DNA of 64,000 bases from Liolophura sinensis. Taxonomy: Eukaryota; Mollusca; Polyplacophora; Chitonida; Chitonidae. Every line of letters starts with the position of its first letter. The first letter of the stretch is position 1. The notes under the pieces are model-generated. The model searched no databases. It was not told the DNA's origin and was given only the letters and a program-made list of their open reading frames with translations. Both the position numbers and the translations under genes were made by a program. This document shows positions 11,757-23,079 of this stretch, piece after piece. The stretch is taken from positions 57,271,249 through 57,335,248 of the forward strand of contig NC_088295.1 of the NCBI RefSeq assembly GCF_032854445.1. The letters are read 5' to 3'.

Positions 11757-11978
11757 GGCTCAGCAAGGCTTTCACCGAATGCAGATTTCCGCATCTAGCG
11801 GTTGCACATGTGACCTGTGTGTAAACCCTAACAAACAACAGTGGCGGGAATGCCTGCTGCGACCGTCGCCTGCGTGTAGCGCCCAAGACTGTAGGCTTAG
11901 TAGGGTGAAAAACAAATGTGCTAATTGTGGCTTGCACAACACAACATTCCACAAACCTGCAGTGAAACCACATTGAGG
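11757..11978 (+). CDS. Cys-rich short ORF (doubtful)
   Basis: An ATG in a moderate context (gcccATGG) opens about 73 codons with nine cysteines, including CTCDLC near the start and CANCG near the end, and stops at TGA. The stretch is GC-richer than its neighbours and contains CpGs. No signal peptide is visible and no family is recognised. The opposite strand is open as well, which weakens the case. It overlaps what could be the promoter region of the minus-strand candidate exon at 11481-11573. Confidence 0.15.
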
Positions 11979-11979
11979 G

Positions 11980-12900
11980 CCAGATTATTTTGTCTGGCAT
12001 TTAGCAAATGTGTCCCAAATTTGCATCATGTGGAAAAACAGTCACTGAGAATTTCCATCATTAATTATATACATTAAGGATTTTTCAATTCTCCATTTGA
12101 CATACCTCAAACAGTTTTCCCCAGATTTGGATGCCACAATCACAGAGGCTTGCCTTTTAACTACTACAACAACTTCTCAGACAATGTTTGGGTTACAATT
12201 TACATGGTATAGAATCCTGTTGGATATTCCGTTGGTGATGCTTTTTGACCTTTAAAGTTGCCCTTTTTTTGGGTGTAAAAAAGTGAACTTGACTACAGCC
12301 ATGGGCTTGCTCAGTTTATTCTCTCTCGGTTTTATAGCTTCGTATTCTCTCAGCCACTATTAATCTGGCATGAATTTTTCCATAGTTATTATAAATGAAT
12401 CCAGCTGATGCAGTATGCATACAGCACAGTTGATATGTGTCTATCATGTGGGAGTAATGAGAAACATTAAACAAGTGGCTTACGGTTTAAACGTTATACC
12501 CTAGAGTTCCCTCAGCTTTTATCGGGGATGGCTTGAAGAGTACCATCTGCAGAGCAAACTCCTCTATTGCGTAAAAATAAAAAAGGAGACTGTTGTGTCG
12601 GTCGGCATCTGGTTCACATTTTGATGCCTGTGTTTGTTTCCATTACCGCATTTCCGTGCTCCAAATGGGCTTAGAATATGTGTCAAAAGTTTTTCATGAA
12701 TGAAGTATGCATAGACACATTTAGAACCTTTCTTCTCCAAAGGGGTTGAGCGGCTAGGGAGACACGCTAGCACATGGTCTGTAAAATGATATTTGTGTGG
12801 TTGGATTTAATATGAAATGGTTTGGGGGTTATGAAATACACATGTGACCTCTGGTGGATTGTCAAAAACATGGCACATGTAGGTGATTATATATGGTAAT
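11980..12900. other. No gene recognised
   Basis: No repeat family or coding signal stands out. Confidence 0.5.
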
Positions 12901-13332
12901 TATAGAAGGTGTCCATGTAACAGATTGAAATATAACAGGGAGTACAACCATACAAGGTGTCCATGTAAGAGATTAAAATATAACAGGGAGTACAACCATG
13001 GAAGATGTCCATGTAAGAGATTAAAATATATCAAGGAGTACAACCATTGAAGATGTCCACGTAATAGATTAAAATATAACAGGGAGTACAACCATAGAAG
13101 GTGTCCACGTAATAGATTAAAATATAACAGAGTACGACCATAGAAGGTGTCCATGTAACAGATTGAAATATAACAGGGAGTACGACCATAGAAGGTGTCC
13201 AATTAACATAGAAGGTGTCCAATTAACATAGAAGGTGTCCTTGTAACAGACTGAAATATAACAGAGTACAATAGTAGAAGGTGTCCATGTAAGAGATTGA
13301 AATATAACGGAGTACAACGATAGAGGGTGTTC
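12901..13332 (+). repeat. About 48-bp minisatellite
   Basis: Units of 'catagaaggtgtccatgtaa' followed by 'cagattgaaatataacaggg' and 'agtacaac'. There are about nine units, including two short 20-bp units ('catagaaggtgtccaatta') near 13196-13230. The minus strand reads as long overlapping ORFs rich in YFNLLHGHL, purely because the unit lacks stops in those frames. Confidence 0.9.
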
Positions 13333-13571
13333 TTGAAATATGGTTTATATTACTTTGGTTTATTGTTGAATTTTGCCTGTTGTTTGGTTGCACAAAGATT
13401 ATATATCAAAAAGTAAGCAGCTGCTAAATGAGGTATGACACTGGCTAGAGAAAAGAAATAACATAGAATTTGTGAAGTTAACTCACTGTTAGATGCCCAG
13501 AAATGTTATTTGCATTTGACCTTGAATTGATCTATGCAACGTGGTGATTATATAACTTGAATATTAATACA

Positions 13572-15014
13572 TGATAATGTCTGAGAGTAGTCATGTTGCC
13601 TTGTCAGATAATGTCTGAGAGTAGTCGTTTTGCCTTGTCGGATAATGTCTGAGAGTATAGTCGTGTTGCCTTGTCAGATAATGTCTGAGAGTAGTCGTGT
13701 TGCCTTGTCGGATAATGTCTGAGAGTATGGTCTTGTTGCCTTGTCGGATAATGTCTGAGAGTATAGTCGTGTTGCCTTGTCAGATAATGCCTGAGAGTAT
13801 AGTCGTGTTGCCTTGTCAGATAATGTCTGAGAGCATAGTTGTGTTGCCTTGTCAGATAATGCCTGAGAGTATAGTCGTGTTGCCTTGTCAGATAATGTCT
13901 GAGAGTAGTTGTGTTGCCTTGTCAGGTAATGTTTGAGAGTATAGTCATATTACCTTGTCAGATAATGTCTGAGAGTAGTCGTGTTGCCTTGTCAGATAAT
14001 GTCTGAGAGTAGTCGTGTTGCCTTGTCAGATAATGTCTGAGAGTATAGTTGTGTTGCCTTGTCAGATAATGTCTGAGAGCAGTCGTGTTGCCTTGTCAGA
14101 TAATGTCTGAGAGTGTAGTCGTGTTGCCTTGTCAGATAATGTCTGAGAGTAGTCGTGTTGCCTTGCCTGGTAAGAGTTGTGGTGTCACATTGTCTGATAA
14201 TGTCTGAGAATATCCTAGAGTAGTTGTGTCACCTTGTCCGATAATGTCTGAGAGTAGTTGTGTCATCATGTCTGATAATGTCTAAGAGTAGTTGTGTCAC
14301 CTTGCCTGATAATGTCTAAGAGTAGTTGTGTCACCTTGCCTGATAATGTCTAAGAGTAGTTGTGTCACCTTGTCCGATAATGTCTGAGAGTAGTTGTCTC
14401 CTTGTCTGATAATGTCTGAGAGTACAGTCGTGTTGCCTTGCCTGATAATGTCTGAGAGTAGTTATCGTGTCTGATAATGTCTAAGAGTAGTTGTGTCACC
14501 TTGCCTGATAATGTCTGAGAGCATTTGTGTCATCGTGTCTGATAATATCTAAGAGTAGTTGTGTCATCATGTCTGATAATGTCTGAGAGTATAGTTGTGT
14601 TGCCTTGCCTGATAATGTCTGAGAGTAGTTGTCATCGTGTCTGATAATGTCTAAGAGTAGACGTGTTTCCTTGTCTGATAATGTCTGAGAGTAGTTGTGC
14701 CACCATGTCTGATAATGTCTGAGAGTATAGCCGTGTTGCCTTGCCTGATAAGAGTAGTGGTGTCACATTGTCTGATAATGTCTGAGAATATCCTAGAGTA
14801 GTTGTGTCACCTTGTCCGATAATGTCTGAGAGTATAGTTGTGTTACCTCTGATAATGTCTGAGAGAGTTGTCATGGTGTCTGATAATGTCTGAGAGTAGT
14901 TGTGTCATCATGTCTGATAATGTCTGAGAGTAGTTGTCATGGTGTCTGATAATGTCTGAGAGTAGTTGTGTCATCATGTCTGATAATGTGTGAGAGCATG
15001 TGTGTCATCGTGTC
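13572..15014 (+). repeat. About 35-bp minisatellite, 1.4 kb
   Basis: Roughly 40 units of 'gataatgtctgagagtagt' plus 'cgtgttgccttgtca'. Two zones differ. The first (13572-14165) mostly carries 'gttgccttgtca'. The second (14170-15014) carries 'tgtcacctt' and 'tgtcatcatgtct' variants. A block around 14170-14250 recurs at 14750-14830 ('gtcacattgtctgataatg', 'gaatatcctagagtagttg'), which shows duplication of a multi-unit segment. Confidence 0.92.
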
Positions 15015-15452
15015 ATGAAGTATGAGATCTACATGAGGTCAGACTTGGCTATTAAAGCTTCAATCTCTGTAAGGTCACCTTGACAGAGTCTGGCCAAGGA
15101 TCCGGGATTCGTGGTATTGCTGACTCTGTCACACCTTACAAATTGTTTTATTAAACGGCGTTTAAATTTATGTAGGTTGTGTTATTAGAATACCTCTCAG
15201 TCAGCACGTAAGCAACACTCAGTTTAAAATTTTAGCCTTAATTACCACATAAGCAGAGACAAGACCACAATCATTTTGTTCCCTCATCACAACCCCTGAT
15301 TATAAAGAAGGGAATGATATATAAGGCTTCTTGTTTGCTAATCCCAACAATGTTTTGTAAATTGTGCACCTCCCAAAGACAAAACAGATGGCCATCATTA
15401 TATATACTTATGTGTAACGCAGTGAGACAACAGCTATGTATACACACACTGG
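15015..15452. other. No gene recognised
   Basis: A short spacer between the 35-bp array and a SINE-A. The ORFs near 15271-15662 on both strands are mostly SINE sequence. Confidence 0.5.
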
Positions 15453-15597
15453 TACATGGGAAGGTCTGCCAGCAACCTGCGGATGGTCGTGGGCTTCCGA
15501 GCCCGGTTTTCTCCCTCCATAATGCTGGCTGCCAGCGTATAAGTGAAATATTCTTGAGTACGGCGTTAAACACCAATCAAATACAAATAAATAAAAT
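15453..15597 (+). repeat. SINE-A 3' part (core plus tail)
   Basis: Starts in the core at 'acatgggaaggtctgcc' and runs through 'cagcaacctgcggatggtcg', 'ccataatgctggctgc', 'gtgaaatattcttgagtacg' and an A-rich tail. The tRNA head is absent. Confidence 0.9.
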
Positions 15598-16278
15598 ATA
15601 CACACATTGTATGAATCGTTCATCTTGAGTGTGTGAACGAACATTGAGATTATCCATTTCACATGGATAATTCACGTGGAGCCTAAGGTCCGTGATAATA
15701 GGATCAGGATAATAGATAACAGGATAATATCACACTGAAATGAGATATTTAATTCTGTACCTGGTTGCTCTGTGAAATGCATACTGATGGGAGATATATC
15801 ATAAGTCATCAAAATATTTACCATGGGTTTATGTGCTGCTGACATTAGATAAAATGCAGAATATGTATCAGATGCAGAAGTTGGGTCAATTTATAAAAAA
15901 TATTGGTCCATCACCAGACTAAGATTGACCAATGAAAAATCAAGACAGTTTTATGAATATTCATAAGTTATAATAAACATAGGTGTATGTACATATAAGT
16001 GCCTTATATAGTGAATAATGTCAGTGCATACTAATGACACATGGTTATGTATATGTTTGTTTTTTTATCAGAGAGTTTTCTCAGAACAGTGCTAAGTTGG
16101 GATAAAACAAAGGCATGACATGAGATGACCTATAGTTAAAAATCAACAATACAACAAACACATGGGGCTGATTTCACAAAGCCGTTTCTGACTGAAGTCA
16201 AAATAAAAATTCTGTCAGAGTGCTTCGTTTTCGATGCTGAAAGTTTATATTTTGATACTTTTGAAACATTTATGAGGT
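15598..16278. other. AT-rich, with a MITE end
   Basis: Nothing gene-like. 'ggggctgatttcacaaagcc' at 16164-16183 matches the terminal motif of the hairpin MITEs at 41095 and 5636, but no partner end is found before the SINE at 16279, so it is probably a half element. Confidence 0.4.
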
Positions 16279-16372
16279 GGCTCTGCCCGGTTTTCTCCCA
16301 CCATAATGGTGGCCGCCATCATATCTGTGAAATATTCTTGAGAACGGCATAAAACACCAATCAAGTAAATAA
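16279..16372 (+). repeat. SINE-A 3' fragment
   Basis: 'ggctctgcccggttttctcc', the 'accataat' core and the 'accaatcaagtaaataaat' tail. It is 5'-truncated. Confidence 0.85.
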
Positions 16373-16469
16373 ATTTGATTCATTGTTGTTTCAGCACACA
16401 TGTTTAATTGCCAGTTCATTTCTGTATGCGCAGATTACTTTATTTAGCCATCTTCTATTTCAATCCATA

Positions 16470-16672
16470 GGGGCTCACGAAGCGATTTTAGACTTAAGTT
16501 AAAATTTCAAATCACTTTAAAATTGTTATTTTTTACATAACAAGGTCAAAATATTGCTTGACTATGTAAATTCTGGGAAAGTTGTTTTAAAACAAATTTC
16601 AGCTAAAATAATGGAAAGGATAACGGTTGAAATTTTAATTTAATTCCAAGATCGCTTCATGATTCCTGGGCC
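16470..16672. mobile_element. Hairpin MITE, family M
   Basis: The left end 'ggggctcacgaagcgatttt' and the complement of the right end 'ggcccaggaatcatgaagcg' are inverted repeats that continue inwards as 'gacttaagttaaaatttcaa'. An internal 19-bp block at 16539-16557 is an exact reverse complement of 46360-46378 in a second copy, so the two elements belong to one family. There is no ORF. Confidence 0.75.
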
Positions 16673-16994
16673 AGAAATCATAAGGCTGTCTAAGACTTAC
16701 CGTACTTATTCTAGAAATTCGGACACTTGCGAAAAGCCCCACCTCAACAGCCAGGTATTTAAACTTCTGAGAATACTGCGGGATTCCTAGTCTTATTTCT
16801 GAACTTAGACTTACACTTATGAACTGATTTCTAATTGTGCCGTGAAGAACTAAAACAGCTCTTAACACTGAAGTAAAAGCTTGTAGGGTAAATCACAATT
16901 TTAGCTCTGTACACTATTGTGAAGTTAAGATTAAATTTGAGTGGAGTCTAAGACAACTTCGTAACCCTGTTGACTTAACTGTTCCACTTTTTTC

Positions 16995-17507
16995 ACTGCA
17001 TGGTAAAACTGTCTGATATAATACTGCATGGTAAAACTGTCTGATATAATACTGCATGGTAAGACTGTCTGATATAATACTGCATGGTAAAACTGTCTGA
17101 TATAATACTGCATGGTAAGACTGTCTGATATAATACTGCATGGTAAAACTGTCTGATATAACACTGCATGGTAAAACTGTCTGATATAACACTGCATGGT
17201 AAAACTGTCTGATATAACACTGCATGGTAAAACTGTCTGATATAACACTGCATGGTAAAACTGTCTGATATAACACTGCATGGTAAAACTGTCTGATATA
17301 ACACTGCATGGTAAAACTGTCTGATATAACACTGCATGGTAAAACTGTCTGATATAACACTGCATGGTAAAACTGTCTGATATAACACTGCATGGTAAAA
17401 CTGTCTGATATAATACTGCATGGTAAAACTGTCTGATATAATACTGCATGGTAAAACTGTCTGATATAACACTGCATGGTAAAACTATCTCATATAACAC
17501 TTCATGG
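16995..17507 (+). repeat. 28-bp minisatellite, about 18 units
   Basis: The unit is 'tgcatggtaaaactgtctga' plus 'tataacac'. Units are nearly identical: the block 17150-17400 carries 'aacac', and both flanks carry 'aatac'. Two or three units have 'taagact'. Because 28 is not a multiple of three and the unit has no stop on the minus strand, all three minus frames stay open (up to 207 codons). Those ORFs are artefacts. Confidence 0.97.
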
Positions 17508-17562
17508 CCAGATATTTTTGAGTATGGCATAAAACACCGATCAGATAAAAACAAAATAAATA
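17508..17562 (+). repeat. SINE-A 3' tail fragment
   Basis: 'gatatttttgagtatggcat' and 'aaaacaccgatcagataaaa', with an A-rich tail directly abutting the 28-bp array. Confidence 0.75.
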
Positions 17563-17582
17563 TAACAAACTGCCATTATATT

Positions 17583-17652
17583 TTTTATTTATTTCAGTGG
17601 GTTTTAATACTTTACTCAAGAATTTTTCACTTTAGTGATAGCATGGACTTTG
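17583..17652 (-). repeat. SINE-A tail fragment, degraded
   Basis: 'tttatttatttcagtgggtt' and 'tactcaagaatttttcac' match the reverse complement of the SINE-A 3' end. It lies close behind an opposite-orientation fragment (17508-17562). Confidence 0.6.
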
Positions 17653-17848
17653 TCATGTTTATTGGCACAATTGGAGGCTATCATATTAAATGAACAATGC
17701 TAGTGTGGATGGTACGTTAGTTTTAAAACCTATATATATATATATACCTATTTATATTTTTAGGAATGCTTCTTTGTTTAAATTGACTTGTAATGAGTTA
17801 ATTTTCCATACAAGAGCTTTTTCACTGCCTCAATCGCATTTTACCTAG

Positions 17849-18208
17849 CACCGGCCCTGCTGGCTCAGTTCGTAGAGCATCTGCTTTGGGGGTGGTGGAT
17901 CCAGGTTCAGTTCTGGGTCAGGTCTCACCTAAGACCTTAGGAGAGAGGTTTTAGTTTCCTCGCTTGGCGTTTAGCATGAAGGGTAAGAGCAACGACTGGT
18001 TAACTTGTATCAGTTTGATGGCTTGGGCGGGGCGCCTTACTTGCCTTCGGTAAGTCGTCTTAGTGAAGCAGCACTGGATTATAGATCAGTGGAAATCCGC
18101 CCTGCAAACAAGGAGGCTCATTACATACACCCTAAGGATTCCTTCGTCTTCATATGACTGAAAAATTGTTAAGGAGGACATTAAACCCCAAGTACTCACT
18201 CACTAACT
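17849..18208 (+). repeat. SINE-B, near full length, with TSD
   Basis: The tRNA-like head 'ggccctgctggctcagttcg' has A-box-like 'tggctcagttcgtagagca' and a B-box-like 'ggttcagttct'. It continues through 'aacgactggtta' and ends with 'atgactgaaaaattgttaag' and a CACTCACT tail. Near-identical TTTTACCTAG (17839-17848) and TTTTACCTGG (18209-18218) flank it, a likely target-site duplication. A-box and B-box sequences imply a Pol III promoter at insertion. Confidence 0.9.
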
Positions 18209-18257
18209 TTTTACCTGGGTTAGTTGTATACCAATATTTGAATGGACAAAGAACTAT

Positions 18258-18297
18258 ATGTGCTGGCGCACTAACCAACTGAGCCACAGAGACCCGT
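18258..18297 (-). repeat. SINE-A head fragment
   Basis: 'gctggcgcactaaccaactg' and 'agccacagagaccc' are the reverse complement of the tRNA-like start of SINE-A. It lies between the two SINE-B copies. Confidence 0.7.
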
Positions 18298-18347
18298 GAA
18301 TGTATCGTAATATGGTGTTTCACTGTTGAGTCTTCAAAAATGGGACT

Positions 18348-18624
18348 GGCCCTGATAGCACAGTTGGTAGAGCGTCCACTTCAGGAGCGGTAGATCCAGG
18401 GTCAATCCTGGGTCGAGTGACACCTAAGACCTTAAAAGAGGGAGTTGTAACTTCTTCGCTTGGCATTCAACATGAAGGGATAGTGCAACGACTGGTTGAC
18501 CCATATCAGTATACTGGCTAAGTGAAGCAGCACTAGATAAAAGAGAGATGGAAATCTTATCTTATATTCATATGACTGAAAAATTGTTAAGGAGGACATT
18601 AAACCGCAAGCGCTCACTCACTAA
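18348..18624 (+). repeat. SINE-B, second copy of a tandem duplication
   Basis: Same family as 17849-18208 but lacking about 80 bp of the middle. It is followed by the same unique flank as the first copy: about 60 bp (18209-18258 and 18625-18676) match almost base for base, including 'gttgtataccaat.tttgaatggacaaagarcta'. Shared unique flank means the pair arose by segmental tandem duplication, not by two insertions. Confidence 0.9.
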
Positions 18625-18676
18625 CTTTTTACCTGGGTTAGTTGTATACCAATGTTTGAATGGACAAAGAGCTATA

Positions 18677-19984
18677 ATGATAGGATTCACTGCGCTATGA
18701 TAAACTGGGTTGTCAGTTAAAGTTAAATAAAGGCTTTTCAAGCAATTCTTTATGTTATTATGGTGCTTGCGTAAACCCGTAAGAAAGTGGCAGCCTATAG
18801 CTAGCTTGAATTAAAGCATATGGTACATGTAAATAACCTGAAAAAATTTCCCTTACCGAGTTGCTCATTTTGCTGGATTCTGGGAGCTCTGTTGATCAAA
18901 GGTGTTTCAAGTTTTTTGGGGGGATCTTACTGAAAAGCATTTCAAGATTAAGCTCCAAAAGTAATATTTATTTGCCTCTGAAAAGGCGCTTTTTAGGGGC
19001 AAAAGTTTAGGTCGTCTACTGTAGGTGCCTTATGAAGGTATACAAAATAAATAACAGATGCCCCGCAAACAGGGCAATGACTTCCTTCCATGCAATTTTC
19101 ATGAATAATATTTCGCCAATGCATAAATTATGGTTGAATGTTCAACCACCTTTCCCATGCAGTTCTGCTTCATTTTATGCTGTACTTAAGGTTAAGTGTA
19201 GGCAATCGATCACTTGAATTATAATGTAGATCACAGGGATTTTAGGGTTAACTGTACTAGCTGGGTGGAGATCGAGTAGTCATGTACCTCACTGGATATC
19301 TGATTAACCTTCATGTGGATATATATATATATATATATAATATATATATCTACAGACGAGCTCTTACAAGCCAATCTTCAACATGTGCAGTAACACTTTA
19401 GACCAATAGTAAACTTTACAAGATGTTACAAATATGGGTCACAGTTTTCATGAGCTTTTCACGTACTGGGCATTTTGACATATTTTTGCCCTTTTAAATT
19501 TTCTACAGAATTAAGGTTCTCCACATTGTGGATGGACTATTGCTGAAGGGGGTACTTGAAAACGATGAGTATGGTTTTAAAGGAAATTGAAGAAAGACAT
19601 GCCAGAAAAATGAGGAAAGGAATTTTTATTTGTGTTACATATTTTATATTTCTTAATAACCCCTTTTATGCATCAATTCTCTCAGTGGTCAGAAATATTT
19701 AGTAATGATGTTATTCTTTGAACATTATCACTGGGGACCTGAAACCAGTTTAGCCCCCCCCCCCCCCAAATTTGGGCTCCGAATAAAGTTGTTTTGACAA
19801 CTATCAGCATTGACATCACCGTAGCAGGCTGCTTAGTTTTAGGCTGCCATATTAAGGAATAAAAACAAAGCGTTTCATGTATCCATTAAGCCATAATCAT
19901 TCATTTATTCAATCATTCTGCTAATGTGTACCACTCGTATGTACCAATATCGAAACAGTGTCAGGGATTAATCGGTATGTCTGC
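18677..19984. other. No gene recognised
   Basis: Contains an imperfect TA run (19318-19349), a run of 13 C at 19755-19767 and otherwise unremarkable AT-rich DNA. Confidence 0.5.
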
Positions 19985-20107
19985 AAGATGCTTGTTTAGG
20001 CATATTCTGAAAAAATTATTCTGTGTAGACTGATAAAACTATACTTTTTGTGAAGCCCTTGAACTGGCCAACCAAACGCATGCGAAAAATGTTAAGGAAT
20101 TAGGGTA
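19985..20107. mobile_element. Family Y TIR element, right part
   Basis: Internal sequence 'gactgataaaactatacttt' and the right end 'gttaaggaattagggta' match family Y (compare 33002-33202). The left inverted repeat is missing or too degraded to see. Confidence 0.55.
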
Positions 20108-20160
20108 GCAAATGTTTGTTTAAAGATGCCTTCTTGTTCATGCAATAAAACTTCAAGAAA

Positions 20161-20394
20161 ATGGTGTCCAGTTATCCCTTCAGCTGGTTTCACTTCTTCA
20201 TCGTCAGTTACTTTTCTTTTACACAAAAATTTTATGTCAGTCACTGGGATACGCCTAGGGTGAGTGAAAGGAAAAGCATTTTAGTTCCTTTTTCATCTCT
20301 GTGTTACAATTCACATATGTCGGTTACAGAACCTGTCATGGTTTGTTTACCATCTGAACTTTACAACACTATGCACGAGAAAAGATGTCGGTGA
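20161..20394 (+). other. 77-codon ORF, not credited
   Basis: Open from an ATG, but with no recognised domain and an F/S-rich start. A GTGAGT site within it (20259-20264) could be a donor. The length is within chance expectation. Confidence 0.1.
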
Positions 20395-20438
20395 ATGTTT
20401 AAAGCATTGCAGTGTACCGTGACTATTATACCCACAGA

Positions 20439-20652
20439 ACTGTAATTCTTCAACCTTTTTACATGTGTTGATTCAAGCATATTCTGGAGGCATTACTCAT
20501 TTTTTACTGATAAAATTATACTTTTTGTATAGTATAATACTGAAACTGGCCAGTCCAACCAACATAGATTTGTCTCCAAAATCAAATCAACAATATGCAT
20601 AAATTGCACTGAAAGTTGATCTTTCACATGCGAAAGGTTGAGGGTTCATGGA
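20439..20652. mobile_element. Family Y TIR element
   Basis: The left end 'actgtaattcttcaacctt' and right end 'gcgaaaggttgaggg' are inverted. The internal 'atgcataaattgcactgaaa' is identical to the other copies. Non-autonomous. Confidence 0.75.
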
Positions 20653-21140
20653 CCCCATCTTTTCCTGCAAAATTTGGTCAGATTCAGAGTCAGCTCACAA
20701 GAGTTTTGTTTGGAATCCGTTGACATGCACTTATTCCATTCTTGCATAGTTCTTATCCTTGAATTCTTTTGCAATACGTGTACATATATTGCCCTTTAGG
20801 TTGGATTTTAGGTTAGAGCATCACAGTGGCTCTATTGTGAGGAAAATCTAAAACCTCCAAAGTAGTCGGCAATTTTTAAAGCCTGATATAATATTAATTA
20901 AGGCTATAGACATAAAATGTGGTTTTTTTTTCATATATATATATTTTATATATACTTTTATTTATTTTATTTTTTTAAATGAGAGGAAAAAACACTTCAA
21001 TGTAAATTATGATTTATTGGTATGTGTGATGTGTTTCCACAGTTCCACAAAGTCATAAGGTATGCCTGTTAAAGGTGTTGTAGAGCCCCAAGTTGTGATG
21101 CTGACCCAATGTGATCAGGGTATGGTTTAGGTTCAGTCAT

Positions 21141-21403
21141 CAGAAAGCAAACAACATTGTACCAGCTCTACAGAGTCGACAGAAAGCAAAACAATATTGT
21201 ACCAGCTCTACAAAGTCGACAGCAAGCCGACAACATTGTACCAGCTCTACAGAGCTGACAGAAAGCAAACAACATTGTACCAGCTTTACAGAATCGACAG
21301 AAAGCAAAACAATATTGTACCAGCTATACAAAGTCGAGAGCAAGAGACAACATTGTTACATCTGTAATAAGTCTACCTCAAGCAAACAACATTGTACTAG
21401 CTC
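21141..21403 (+). repeat. About 38-bp minisatellite, 7 units
   Basis: Units of 'cagaaagcaaacaacattgt' plus 'accagctctacagagtcga'. The unit length varies by one or two bases, which shifts the reading frame, yet a 122-codon plus ORF and a minus ORF both pass through. Neither is credible as a gene. Confidence 0.9.
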
Positions 21404-22054
21404 TTATGTTAGAGGTCTCCTTGTGTTAATTAATGTCACATCATATTACATTGCTGTATATTGGCAAACCAAATTTTAAGAGCACTTTTTTGCATACTGT
21501 ATTTCTTTTCAAGTTTTGCGTTTTTCATGTGACACATTTGCCCTGATTCTGATAGATTCATTCACCCTATAGCCCCACTTAAGAGTTTTTGAAGTTATGC
21601 GCTCCTGAAAGTGCATTTTGCATACCATTCTTCAACTGAAATACAGTAATTCAGTTGAGTTCAGTTTGTTGAATGCATTTAAAAAGTACATGCAGTTTTG
21701 TTTCTTTTTCTTTTGCATATAAATTATACTTATTAAGAAAGTCTTTTGTTCCACTTGAAGTGTTAGAAATAAACCTTTGATCCCTGATTTTTTCTACACA
21801 ATTCTATTGTCCTGCATTTGCTAGCTTTCATGAAAAGTTTTAGATTAAGTGTTTTTGAAATTTGAAGTGAAGCTTTTTGCACAATTAGACCTGTAAAAAT
21901 GTTTATTTGAAGGATGTCCTGCCCTTTTCCACTGATATACACTTACATGCATGTGTATAAAAGAAATTTACAAAATCAAGTTTTTTCTTTCAAGTTTAAG
22001 GCTTCCTGTAACAGGATATTTAGAGAATGTCCTGCTGGATACTTTTAAAAGATT
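21404..22054. other. No gene recognised
   Basis: AT-rich with no identified repeat family. Confidence 0.5.
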
Positions 22055-22168
22055 TTATTTAATTATTTATTGGAGTGGTGTTTGATGCCGTACTCAAGAA
22101 TATGTCACCCACACGATGATGGGCAGCATTATGACGAGAGAAAACCAGTCTAAGCCCGGGGGAAATTA
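22055..22168 (-). repeat. SINE-A 3' part
   Basis: Minus-strand tail and core: 'gccgtactcaagaatatgtc', 'ggcagcattatgacgagag', 'ccgggggaaat'. Both ends are eroded. Confidence 0.8.
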
Positions 22169-22892
22169 CAGAGATTGAGGATATTACCAGTACATTGGCT
22201 TACATGAAACATAATAGAATGGTGGATGCAAATTGAGTTGGTTTAATGCTATTAAACCATGCATCAATCAAGTGTCAATGTATATACTGACGTGAGCATT
22301 TATCAGACCAGGATATATTTGCATTTAGGGAGTAAGGGTCATTTTCGAGTAAAATTCTTAGATCATATCTTTTGAAACTGTTTATTCAATGTTCATACAT
22401 CATTTGACAGCCACTTCTCGGGAAAAGTATAGAAGGGTTCAGCCTTCTATTTATATTCTGTAGCATATCCTGGTAGAGGTATACCAACCTGTTAAGATGA
22501 GCTTAGTTGGATAATGCATTAGGGTCAAATGTTAGCTAATTATGCGTTAGGGCCAAATGTTTGATTAAAATATGCACACTGAAAACTCTAGAAAAATTGT
22601 ACAAAACAAAATTTGCCATCTTATGATATTTTCCAAAAAGGAAATGTGTTTCGTAACTAGTTTTCATGAATGCATGAATAGACAAGGCCTTGTATTGAAA
22701 AGGGACGACGCCAGTTTCTGTACTAGCAATTCTGTATAGCTTTGGGTTAAAAGACTATGATTGATAAACTGCTGAATTCCTCCTATGCCATCATATGAGT
22801 GGATAAGAACTGAATAGTGCTGTTTTTTTTCATGGTAATGTTGTATGTCTGCTGTGTTCATGCTACATACTGAGTCATATTAACTTTTACAG

Positions 22893-22942
22893 AAAGATGG
22901 GGCCTTTGCTGGTTATATAAAGCACATTGTGGATGATGTGTG
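22893..22942 (+). CDS. Candidate internal exon (unverified)
   Basis: 'ttaacttttacag' gives a usable 3' splice site. The first frame that follows reads KDGAFAGYIKHIVDDVW and then meets GTATAT as a weak donor; without splicing it runs on to a TGA after 22 codons. The peptide looks protein-like, but no family is recognised and the donor is non-optimal. Confidence 0.18.
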
Positions 22943-23079
22943 GTATATACCCAATACTTGACTCAATGAATTTTGGTCATTTTAATAAAGTGAAGTTTAA
23001 GAAATTATTTATGTATTTAATGAAGGTTTGAGGCTAAATTTACTTGAAACATGTAAAGGAAAGTAGATTGATAAAATTA

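Noticed and set aside
11548-11976. 142-codon plus-strand ORF
   Set aside because: Its first half is a pyrimidine-rich low-complexity stretch (P and S runs). Only the shorter Cys-rich end was considered, at low confidence.
12900-13317. Minus-strand ORFs with YFNLLHGHL repeats
   Set aside because: Encoded entirely by the 48-bp minisatellite; several frames overlap.
16914-17554. Overlapping minus-strand ORFs of 159, 187 and 207 codons
   Set aside because: They are three frames of the same stop-free 28-bp array. Frame independence shows this is a repeat artefact, not a protein.
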